Source: Planctomycetota bacterium (GTDB lineage Bacteria > Planctomycetota > B15-G4). Taken from it: a stretch of DNA of 64,000 nucleotides. Numbering within the stretch: position 1 is the first letter of the stretch; each line of letters begins with the position of its first letter. The translations under genes were made by a program, and so were the position numbers. Shown here in pieces: positions 28,664 through 36,703 of this stretch. The notes below the pieces were generated by a model. It was not told where the DNA came from, ran no database searches, and saw only the letters and a program-made list of their open reading frames with translations. Location: assembly GCA_029259745.1 (NCBI GenBank), contig JAJDEO010000042.1, positions 62,001 to 126,000 on the forward strand, read 5' to 3'.

Positions 28664-29702
28664 GGGCGGCGAGGTCCGCCGCGCTCTCACCGACCTGGCC
28701 GTCGATGGATTCGGCGAGCTCGCCGCGCTGCCCGACGCCAAGTCGTTCACGCCGACGCAGATCCGCGACTGGGTCTTCGCCAAAGGCGCACGCTCGTTCG
28801 ACGAGATGACGAACCTGAGCAAGCCGCTGCGCGCGGCGCTCGCCGCGAGCTGGACCGTGCGCAGCGGAACGCTCGAGAAGCGCCACGCCAGCAAGGACGG
28901 CACGGTCGGCCTGCTGACGCGCCTGCACGACGGGCACGTGATCGAGTCGGTATCGATCCCCGAAGGCGACCGTCACACGCTGTGCATCTCGAGTCAGGTC
29001 GGCTGCGCCGTCGCCTGCGCGTTTTGCGCCTCTGGACTCGACGGCGTGATCCGCAACCTCTCGTCCGGCGAGATCGTCGAGCAGGTGCTCGTGGCGCGCG
29101 AGCTTTCCGAGCAACCGCTGACGAACTACGTCTTCATGGGCTCCGGCGAGCCGACGCACAACTGGAAGGCCGTCGAGGCCTCGATCGCGACGCTCACGCA
29201 TCCCGATGGTCTCGGCATCGGCGCACGCCGCATCACCGTCTCGACGATCGGCCACCCGGCGGCGCTACGGAAGATGGTCGAGACGGAGATCCCCTTCAAC
29301 GTCGCGCTGTCCGTGCACGTCGGCGACGACGCCGAGCGCGAGGCGCTGATGCCCGGGCTCGGGACGTCCGACCTCGCGGCCACGCTCGCGGCGGCGCGCG
29401 AACGCTTCGATGCGACGGGCCGGCGGCTCACCGCCGAGGTCGTCGTGCTCGCCGGGGTCAACGACACCGACCGTCACGCGCGACTGCTCGCCGACGTGGT
29501 GGCCGGTCATCCCTGCGCCGTGAACCTGATCCCGTGGAACCCCGTCGACGGGCTCGACTTCACGCCGCCCGCGCCGGCACGTATCGACGCGATGGTCGAG
29601 ATCCTCACGCGCGCCGGCGTCACGACCACCGTGCGACGACCGCGCGGCCAAGATGTCGGCGTGGCCTGCGGGCAGCTGCGGCGTCGCGAGTTGCGCGGGT
29701 AG
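28641..29702 (+). CDS. rlmN: radical SAM rRNA adenine-C2 methyltransferase, RlmN family
   Basis: The 353-residue enzyme is predicted to methylate C2 of an adenine in 23S rRNA (and tRNA in RlmN proper). The [4Fe-4S] radical-SAM motif is CAVACAFC (Cys-x3-Cys-x2-Cys). The RlmN/Cfr C-terminal reactive Cys is in [23 protein letters not shown] is the conserved late block. The usual MGMGEP motif reads MGSGEP. The N-terminal domain ([21 protein letters not shown]) fits RlmN rather than Cfr. It overlaps clpX by 23 bp, so it is expressed with the Clp genes. Its TAG stop is followed by CCCGGG, like the ends of the repeat family seen elsewhere. Confidence 0.88.
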
Positions 29703-29799
29703 CCCGGGCGAAGAACGACAGGTCGGCGAAGGACCGCGGCCCTGCTGGCTTCACCCCGCTCGCGAAACGGCTTCACGCCATGCGATGCCCCGGGCGGCG

Positions 29800-31614
29800 T
29801 CAGCTGTCGAGCACGACGACAATCTGCGCGGGGCCGAAGCCCAGAACGACGATCGTCGCGCCCGCACCCGCAGATGCTCGGTCGATCGTGCGCGAGACGA
29901 ACACCCGGTAGCGCCCCACGTCGAGGCCGTCGACGAAGAATGCTCCTTGCGCGTCGGTCGTCAACTGAGCGACGAGCGGGCCGTCGGGTTCGTCACTTAC
30001 GATCCATACCGAGGCGCCGGCAAGGGGCTCCTCGGCCGCGGTCACGACCTGGCCGCGCATGACTCCGACTCGGACGATGGCCAGCTCGTAGATCGGCGTC
30101 GACCGCTCATCCGAGACCTCGATCGCGATCGGCAAGGATCGCCCACGGGACGACGATGCCGTGAGCGACCATGTGCCCGGACGCGGGTCATCAAAGCAGA
30201 AAGCCCCCGATCGATCCGTCACCGTTGCGATCTGCTCGAGCGGCCGCCCGTCGTGCGCGGGCTGCGTGAGCATGACCGTGGCGCCGCTGACAATCTCTCC
30301 GTAGCGGTCACGCACGATGCCAGCGACACGACGCTGGGCCGACATGTCGACATCGAGGTCGATGCGTCCGAGACCCGCCACTCCCGGGATGTGCACGGTC
30401 TTATCCGCGACGCCACCGCCACGGATGAGCACTTCGAGCCCGTCGGGACCCACGCCTTCGACCAAGTAGCGCCCGCTCGTCGGCGAGAACAGACCCACCA
30501 ACCGCTTCAACGCCCAGCCAGACTCTGCGTCGTCGGGGTAGCGCGTAAACTCGTCGTCACTCGTGATGATCGTGTGCCACAGACCGCCGACGCGGTCGAC
30601 GCGTAGGTCATCGAGCAACGTCCCGGCGCCATCGCGGACGGTCAAGAGTGCTGAGCCGAAGCGCGTCAGGACGACGTCTTCGGGCTCACCGCCGGGCATG
30701 ACGTCGACGAGCAAGACGTGGCCGTGCCGGTCGCTCTTGAAGGCAACGGTGTGGGGCTCGCCTTGGAGCCGCTCGGACTCGAACGATCCGTCTGATCCGG
30801 TGTAGAGCCAGTCGATGCGTTCGACCTCACGCCAGATGCGGCGACGATCGTAGATCACCCGATCACGTCGCGACCGATCGATGTCGACCGTCACGCCGAC
30901 GACCGGCTTGCCTGCGTCGTCGCGCACAGTTCCACGGATCACATCGCCCCGCAGCATGACCACGTCGCCGAGATCGACCTCGGCTGCGAAAGACTCGTCG
31001 ATCGTCCGCCATGTCGGCATGTAGTCCCAGTGCTTCAGCGCGAACCAGAGCTCGGCATGCGGCACCCCTTCGATCACGAACGAACCGTCTTCGGCGCTCA
31101 GCGCCTCGCACAGGGCCGACGCGACGTTGTCGGCGATGGCACGACTCGGTGCATTGCGACCGACACCGCAGCGCGCCCGCCAGATCGGCGCGCCCGCCTC
31201 GTCGACAACGCGCCCGCGCAGGGTTGCTCCGCGTTTCAGCGGCACGTCACCGAGATCGACGTCGACGAACATGGTGCCCGAGCCCACGACCTTCGTCGCC
31301 CAACCTGCCGCGCGCAAAGCGACGAACGGCGACTCGATCGCATTCAATTCCTGCGTGACAGTCACGACGAAGCGCCCCGCGGCGTCGGTCGTGTCCCTGG
31401 TGCCGGCGAATGGCGACGGCCGCCAGTTCGACGTCGTCATCGAAGCCAGCGCCTCACTGCCCGAGATACCGGACGCGACGACGCCTTCGAGCGCCTTGCC
31501 GCGTCCGTCGACAACGCGCCCCGTGAGAGTGAAGACGGTTTGCGATGCGAGCGACGCGGTCGTGCAACACAGCACGAGCCCGGTCAGGAGGAGCGACGAT
31601 GCGCGGGGGATCAT
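29800..31614 (-). CDS. secreted carboxypeptidase-regulatory-like repeat protein
   Basis: The 604-residue exported protein has a signal peptide in residues 1-24 (SLAS-Q). At least five CarboxypepD_reg-like (transthyretin-type beta-sandwich) domains follow, each opening with G-x-V-x-D-x-x-G-x-x-x-x-x-A/V: LTGRVVDGRGKALEGV, LRGRVVDEAGAPIWRA, IRGTVRDDAGKPVVGV, VAGIVRDRYGEIVSGA, MRGQVVTAAEEPLAGA. Each ends with an x-x-L-x-x-G-x-Y/W-x-V strand. No enzyme domain is attached, so these probably form a rigid surface stalk. It lies 49 bp after the larger paralogue, on the same strand, so they are likely one operon. Confidence 0.82.
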   Translation of the reverse strand: MIPRASSLLLTGLVLCCTTASLASQTVFTLTGRVVDGRGKALEGVVASGISGSEALASMTTSNWRPSPFAGTRDTTDAAGRFVVTVTQELNAIESPFVALRAAGWATKVVGSGTMFVDVDLGDVPLKRGATLRGRVVDEAGAPIWRARCGVGRNAPSRAIADNVASALCEALSAEDGSFVIEGVPHAELWFALKHWDYMPTWRTIDESFAAEVDLGDVVMLRGDVIRGTVRDDAGKPVVGVTVDIDRSRRDRVIYDRRRIWREVERIDWLYTGSDGSFESERLQGEPHTVAFKSDRHGHVLLVDVMPGGEPEDVVLTRFGSALLTVRDGAGTLLDDLRVDRVGGLWHTIITSDDEFTRYPDDAESGWALKRLVGLFSPTSGRYLVEGVGPDGLEVLIRGGGVADKTVHIPGVAGLGRIDLDVDMSAQRRVAGIVRDRYGEIVSGATVMLTQPAHDGRPLEQIATVTDRSGAFCFDDPRPGTWSLTASSSRGRSLPIAIEVSDERSTPIYELAIVRVGVMRGQVVTAAEEPLAGASVWIVSDEPDGPLVAQLTTDAQGAFFVDGLDVGRYRVFVSRTIDRASAGAGATIVVLGFGPAQIVVVLDS

Positions 31615-31663
31615 GCACGAACATTAGCGCGTTCACCCCGCGCGTGTCACTCGCGGCCGAACG

Positions 31664-34600
31664 TCAGCCCCCGATGCCGATCGTGACCGTGGATCCCGAG
31701 CCTCCGCTGCTGTCGATGTTCGAGTCATCGGCGTCGAGATCGAGCACCTTCACCTCACCGGCCTCGACGGACACGTCCGAGCTCGCGATCGGGTCGCCGC
31801 CGAAGTTCGTCCCGCGCACGATGACTTCGTAGCCACCGGCAGCGAGCCCCTCGAACTTGTAGCGGCCCTTCTCGTCCGTCTGCCCCATCTGCGGCCCGCC
31901 GTCCTCGGGCTGCAGGCTGACGATCATGCCGGGCATCGGCTCGCCCGATGAGATACTGCGCACGAGACCTTCGACGGATGCACCGCGCACGACTTCGAGC
32001 ACGACGTCATCGGTGGTCTCGCCTTCCTTGACGGTGAACGGGCCCTCGTCGACGCGCACGTAGGCGCTCGCTCCCGTGCTGACGAGGTAGTCGTGCGGAT
32101 CGAGGAACTTCACTTCGAACGATCCGTCGGGCGCCGTGCGAAGGAGCGACTCATCGCCACTGAGGTTCATCGACATCCCACCGCCGCCGCCCTGGAACGA
32201 GAAGGCGAAGCGAGCCGAGACCGACGAGTTCTCTTCTTCGGCCTTCGCGACCGTGATCGTCAGCCCGCCGACGCCCACGCCCGTGTCGGCATCGACGACA
32301 CGCCCGCGCAGAGTCGAACCCGAGAAGACGAGATCGGCCTGAGCCGTGCCGCCGGGCAGCACGTCGACTTCGGCCGTCTCTTCGAGGCCCGCGCCAGCGA
32401 TCTTCGTCGAAAGTTCGTACGACGCGCCCTCGGGACCGACTTCGACGTCCTCGAAGACGTAGTAGCCGAAGCGATCCGTCTTGGCCGTGCGCGCGCCGCC
32501 CATCATGCGGCGCAGACCGCGCATCGCATTCGCGCGCGGATCACTGTCGTCGCTGGCGGCCATCAGCGTGACGCTGGCGTCCTCGACGGGTTCCCCGGCC
32601 GCGAGCACGCGGCCCTCCACGACGGCGCTGCGCGGCTTGACGAGGTCGACCTTCACGTCACCGCCCGCGTCGACGCGCGTGCGAACCTTCACGTCGTTCG
32701 CCGACGCCCCCTGCGCGCCGCTCATGAAGACCATCGCACCGCCCACGTTCAATCCGCCCGGCCCCTTGGCCAGCGAGACGTCGTACTCGCCGGGCGTGAG
32801 GTCCTCGGCGCGGTAGCGACCCACGGCATCGGCCGTGACGGTGCGCGTGTCCCCGTCGTCACCGCCGAACATCGAGCGCATCGCGAAGGGCACGTCGTTG
32901 GGGTCGGCAGCAGGCTCGTCGGCAATGCGGGCGATGACGACCTGGGCGCTCGGTACGGGCCCACCGTCGGCATCGGTGACGAGTCCGTAAACCGTTCCGC
33001 CCTGTTCGAGGCTGACGTCGGCGTTCTCGACGGGCTGTCCGTCGACGAGCACGAGCGGGTCACCGGTGCCGCGTGCGAAGCCCGGGGCCTCGGCGCTGAG
33101 GTCCCACGCGCCCGCCGTCGCGCCGAGGATCTCGTAGATGCCGTTGCTGTCGGTGCGGGCCGTGATGCGGTCGGCATCGATGCCGTCGCTCCCCGAGCGC
33201 ATCGTGCGGCGCACCATGCGGCGCACGCGCCGCTCCCGTCCGTCGCTCTCGTCCGACCAATCGTCGGCGCTCTTCTCGAGCGCCACCGTGGCGTCGTCGA
33301 TCGGGTCCCCGCGGATGTCCGTGACGCGACCGCGCACGACGATCTCGGGCACGAGCTCGACGTCGAACTCGACCATGCCACCCTCGCTCGGCCCCGGGGC
33401 TTCGACTTCGAGCACGGCGAAGCCAGGCGCACGGATCGAGAGATCGAGTCCGTCGGGCCCCGCCGACGTGACGAGGTAACGTCCCTGGAACTCACCGACC
33501 GGCTCGGGCGCATGTCGCGCGATGTCCTGGCCGACGTAGACCTGCGGCCCGCTGTCGCCATCATCTTGCGACCGGAACGACCGGAACGACGCCGTCGACG
33601 CCTGGATCTCCGCGCCGTTGATCAGCTCGCCGCTCGTCTGACTGCGCAGCTTGACGAGCACCGCGCCGAGCGGCGACATGACGACGCGCACGTCGCGCGA
33701 GCCCGTCGCCACGTTCGCCCGCTGGCCCGTGGCATGTCCCGGCGCGTCGGCGTAAACGGTGTAGCTGCCCGGCGTGAGGCCCGGGAGTTCGAAGTGACCT
33801 TCCTCGTCTGTGGTGGCGCGCAGGCTGAACTCGTGACTCAGCGCACGCCGCTCGGCCGTGGAGTTCGATCCGGTGATGCGTCGCGGCACCATGTTCATGA
33901 CACGCACGCTCGCGCCAGCGATCGGCTTGTCGTCGCGGTTCATGACGCGCCCCGCGATCGCGGCGCCCGGCTCGAGGCGCAGGTCACCGACGTCGGCGAG
34001 CAGACCCACCGTCGTCTCGACAGCAGCCACGGCGGCGCGTCGGTCATCGCGCATCGCGGTGACCCAGGCGTCGCCGGCCGGCAAGCCCGTGACCGTGAAG
34101 CGGCCGTCGAGACCGGACTCGACACCGTTGAAGGAGTCGAGCAGCGACGACTGCCGCACGCCCATGAACGAAAAGCCCGTGTTCTCGGGCTCGATGCCGG
34201 CCGTGACCCGCGCTCCCTTCATGGCCGTGCCGACCTCGTCGACGACGCGCCCCACGATCCGGGTACCCGCGGCGAGGACGATCGTCCCGGCGTCGTACGC
34301 GCCTTCCGCGAGCCCCGCGCACTCGCTGAGCTCCGAGGCATAGTTCGGATGGGTGACGACGAGCGTGGGCGCCGTGCGGAACCAGCTCGGCCCGTCGGCG
34401 TCGATCTGCTCGACACCACCGCCGAGCGCGAACTCGCCGTTGAAATCGGTGGTCGCCTCGACGAGATCTTCCGACGGCGTCGTCATTCCCATCCCGAAGG
34501 TCCACTGACGGCGGACATCGCTCGGCTTCAGGAATCTGACCTTGGCGCCCGCCACGGCGCGCCCGACCTCGTCCACGACCCGCCCGCTCAGCGTGGCCTG

Positions 34601-34876
34601 GGGCAGCTCAGGGCGCTCGCTCGCGGCCGACGCCGACGTGTCCGTCGTGCCGTCAGGGGCCACGACAGCGCTGTCCGCAACCTCCAGGCGCGATTTGGTC
34701 CCGCGGTCTTGAACTGCGATCGCATCGCTCCCGACCACGCGTGACTCAGGTGTGGCGTTCACGAGTTCGGTCATCACGACGTCCCCGCTCCCTCCATCAT
34801 CGAGGAGCAGGAAGGCTGCGCCGCCGACCAGGCCGACAACAACCAATACGAGCACGACCTTGGTGATTCCGTTCAT
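31664..34876 (-). CDS. large membrane-anchored carboxypeptidase-regulatory-like repeat protein
   Basis: The 1070-residue protein has one N-terminal transmembrane anchor (residues 5-26, VVLVLVVVGLVGGAAFLLL). About eight CarboxypepD_reg-like beta-sandwich domains follow, with openers such as LSGRVVDEVGRAVAGAKV, IVGRVVDEVGTAMKGARV, IAGRVMNRDDKPIAGASV, VRGRVTDIRGDPIDDATV, VYGLVTDADGGPVPSAQV and LRGRVVDADTGVGVGGL. They end with F-x-x-x-G-L-x-x-G-x-Y-x-V closers. The start at 34876 is supported by GAGGAGTGAGG immediately upstream on the minus strand; longer frames add Asp/Ser-rich sequence without a ribosome-binding site. It is probably an extracytoplasmic stalk or scaffold tethered to the membrane. 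It is divergent from the gluzincin genes. Confidence 0.82.
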   Translation of the reverse strand: MNGITKVVLVLVVVGLVGGAAFLLLDDGGSGDVVMTELVNATPESRVVGSDAIAVQDRGTKSRLEVADSAVVAPDGTTDTSASAASERPELPQATLSGRVVDEVGRAVAGAKVRFLKPSDVRRQWTFGMGMTTPSEDLVEATTDFNGEFALGGGVEQIDADGPSWFRTAPTLVVTHPNYASELSECAGLAEGAYDAGTIVLAAGTRIVGRVVDEVGTAMKGARVTAGIEPENTGFSFMGVRQSSLLDSFNGVESGLDGRFTVTGLPAGDAWVTAMRDDRRAAVAAVETTVGLLADVGDLRLEPGAAIAGRVMNRDDKPIAGASVRVMNMVPRRITGSNSTAERRALSHEFSLRATTDEEGHFELPGLTPGSYTVYADAPGHATGQRANVATGSRDVRVVMSPLGAVLVKLRSQTSGELINGAEIQASTASFRSFRSQDDGDSGPQVYVGQDIARHAPEPVGEFQGRYLVTSAGPDGLDLSIRAPGFAVLEVEAPGPSEGGMVEFDVELVPEIVVRGRVTDIRGDPIDDATVALEKSADDWSDESDGRERRVRRMVRRTMRSGSDGIDADRITARTDSNGIYEILGATAGAWDLSAEAPGFARGTGDPLVLVDGQPVENADVSLEQGGTVYGLVTDADGGPVPSAQVVIARIADEPAADPNDVPFAMRSMFGGDDGDTRTVTADAVGRYRAEDLTPGEYDVSLAKGPGGLNVGGAMVFMSGAQGASANDVKVRTRVDAGGDVKVDLVKPRSAVVEGRVLAAGEPVEDASVTLMAASDDSDPRANAMRGLRRMMGGARTAKTDRFGYYVFEDVEVGPEGASYELSTKIAGAGLEETAEVDVLPGGTAQADLVFSGSTLRGRVVDADTGVGVGGLTITVAKAEEENSSVSARFAFSFQGGGGGMSMNLSGDESLLRTAPDGSFEVKFLDPHDYLVSTGASAYVRVDEGPFTVKEGETTDDVVLEVVRGASVEGLVRSISSGEPMPGMIVSLQPEDGGPQMGQTDEKGRYKFEGLAAGGYEVIVRGTNFGGDPIASSDVSVEAGEVKVLDLDADDSNIDSSGGSGSTVTIGIGG

Positions 34877-34941
34877 GACCTCACTCCTCACACGCGCCCC
34901 GACTTGCCCGTACATATCGATGGCGTTCATCGATGAGTCGG

Positions 34942-34968
34942 TCGACAGGGGTCGAGCGACGTTATGAT
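34942..34968 (+). promoter_or_regulatory. possible sigma-70-like promoter for the metallopeptidase genes
   Basis: TCGACA (34942-34947) and TATGAT (34963-34968) are separated by 15 bp, a little short of the optimum. They lie 55-80 bp before the metallopeptidase start, in the divergent interval with the 1070-residue protein gene. This A/T-containing hexamer stands out in very GC-rich surroundings. Confidence 0.35.
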
Positions 34969-35049
34969 ACGAAGGCGCTGTGGGCGCGTTGGCGACCGAG
35001 ATCGGGACTTTTGGGGGAAAAGATGGCAAACGAGCGAGGAACCGAGCCC

Positions 35050-36600
35050 ATGTCCGTCCGCATGTTGGCCTCTCTGCTACTCCTGCTCGCGTTCACGACG
35101 CTGACGTCAGCGCAGTCGCTGCACAAGGACGAACGCCTCGGTTATCAGTTCAAGCCGCCGCGCGGATTCAAGTCCATCGCGATCACGCCGAACGAGCGAC
35201 TCATCATCGCCAAGTATCAGGACGAATCGCCGCTGTACATCGGGTCGAACGGATTCCAGCAGTTCTTCAACTCGATGAACCTCATGCTCTTCAAGGGCGG
35301 CCTACGTGAGGACGACGACGACACGCGTCCCCTCGACGAACGCATCGAGAGCTTCATCGAAGACCACTTCGGGGAGCACGACCTCAAGCGCCTCAGGTCG
35401 ACGAAGATCGCGCGCGCCGAAGCCTGCGAGGCCGAAGTGCTGCTGCCGTTCGCGAGCCCCGAGCCGATGGGCGCCTACCTCTGCGCGATCGAACAACCCG
35501 AGGGCACGTTCCTGTTCGTCGGGGAGACGATCGGCAAGAACCTCAGCAAGTTGAAGTCCTCGTTCTCGAAGGCCGCGAAGGGCTTCAAGCGAGTGGAGAA
35601 GAGCGGCGAGCTCTCGCAGAGCGACCTCGAGCAGATGACCGGCCAGGAGCGCTTCCTCGCCGAACAGGTCGCCAAGCTTCCGCCGGGTTGGGAGAGCCTG
35701 CGCACGGAGCGCTACCTGTTCCTCTTCAACGCCGACAAGTCGTTCGTCAAAGAGATGTGCGAACAGATCGAAGGCATCCGTGACGAGTACGAGCGCCTCT
35801 ATCCACCGGACGCGCCCATCGAGGCCATCTCGATCGTGCGCGTCTGTGACAGTGCCGAAGACTACTACGGCTACGGCGGACCGCGTGGCTCGGGCGGCTA
35901 CTGGAGTTCGGGCGCGAAGGAACTCGTGTTCTTCGACATGCGTCCGCGCGAGGCCACTCTGTCGGTGCTGCGACACGAGGCCTTCCACCAGTACATCTAT
36001 TACTTCTACGGCGAGCTCGCTCCGCACTCCTGGTACAACGAAGGCCACGGCGACTACTTCGCCGGTGCGAAGCTGACAGGCACCGGCCGCGTAAAGAAGT
36101 ACGGCAAGGCGCCCGGCGGTTTCGACCGCAGCGGCATCATCAAGGAAGCCGTGCGCCTGCTCTCGCAGGGCAAGTCCGACCGCGAAGGTGGGTGTCCGAA
36201 TCTCAAGGACCTCATGCGCTTCCACCAGTCGGAGTTCTACGCCAGCCATCGCCGAAGCGTCTGCTATGCCGCCGGTTGGGCAGTCGTGCACATGCTGCGC
36301 GAGTCACGTCGTCTGGACGACAAGTGGGAAAAGATCCTCCCCGAGTACCTCGACTTCCTGCTCCAAGCCCGCCACGAGGCCGCCGAGAAGATCCGCGACA
36401 AGGCGGTCGGCGACTGGAAGAAGCAAGACGAGGACGACCGGGGCGAACCGCCGTCCGACGATCCGGCCGTCTACTACACGCTCACGTCCACGACGGACGT
36501 TCAGGACCGGGCCTACGAGCTCACCTTCGAAGAGTGGACCGACGACGATTGGGCCGACTTCGAAGAGGAGTTCATCGAGTATTGCTCGAAGATCGGTTGA
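35050..36600 (+). CDS. secreted DUF1570-like zinc metallopeptidase (gluzincin-type)
   Basis: The 516-residue exported protein has a signal peptide in residues 1-22 (LTSAQ-S). Residues 23-200 form an uncharacterised alpha/beta domain (YQFKPPRGFKSIAI). The second half is metallopeptidase-like: HEAFH at residues 309-313 gives two His ligands and the catalytic Glu, and WYNEGHGDYF downstream supplies the third ligand Glu, as in DUF1570 proteins common in planctomycetes. The C-terminal tail is strongly acidic. An upstream ATG at 35023 with a good GGGGGA site would add nine residues; the shorter form gives the cleaner signal peptide. It is followed after 103 bp by another gluzincin-type gene. Confidence 0.8.
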   Translation: MSVRMLASLLLLLAFTTLTSAQSLHKDERLGYQFKPPRGFKSIAITPNERLIIAKYQDESPLYIGSNGFQQFFNSMNLMLFKGGLREDDDDTRPLDERIESFIEDHFGEHDLKRLRSTKIARAEACEAEVLLPFASPEPMGAYLCAIEQPEGTFLFVGETIGKNLSKLKSSFSKAAKGFKRVEKSGELSQSDLEQMTGQERFLAEQVAKLPPGWESLRTERYLFLFNADKSFVKEMCEQIEGIRDEYERLYPPDAPIEAISIVRVCDSAEDYYGYGGPRGSGGYWSSGAKELVFFDMRPREATLSVLRHEAFHQYIYYFYGELAPHSWYNEGHGDYFAGAKLTGTGRVKKYGKAPGGFDRSGIIKEAVRLLSQGKSDREGGCPNLKDLMRFHQSEFYASHRRSVCYAAGWAVVHMLRESRRLDDKWEKILPEYLDFLLQARHEAAEKIRDKAVGDWKKQDEDDRGEPPSDDPAVYYTLTSTTDVQDRAYELTFEEWTDDDWADFEEEFIEYCSKIG

Positions 36601-36690
36601 CCACCGTCGGCCGGCTCGCCGCGCCCCTCGCGGAGGCGTTGCGGCTGGTATCATCGACGGCCATCACCGCAGGACCTGCCCCAGCCTTCC

Positions 36691-36696
36691 AGGGAG
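36691..36696 (+). promoter_or_regulatory. Shine-Dalgarno site that sets a GTG start
   Basis: AGGGAG lies 7 nt before the GTG at 36704. The open frame runs far upstream without a stop, and no ATG is near. This site, and the signal peptide that begins right after the GTG, fix the start. Confidence 0.7.
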
Positions 36697-36703
36697 ACTT
36701 CGA

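Noticed and set aside
32093..34744. 883-codon open frame on the plus strand
   Set aside because: It is the mirror frame of the 1070-residue repeat protein, whose repeats and anchor are clear. The translation is His/Arg-rich with no recognisable domain.
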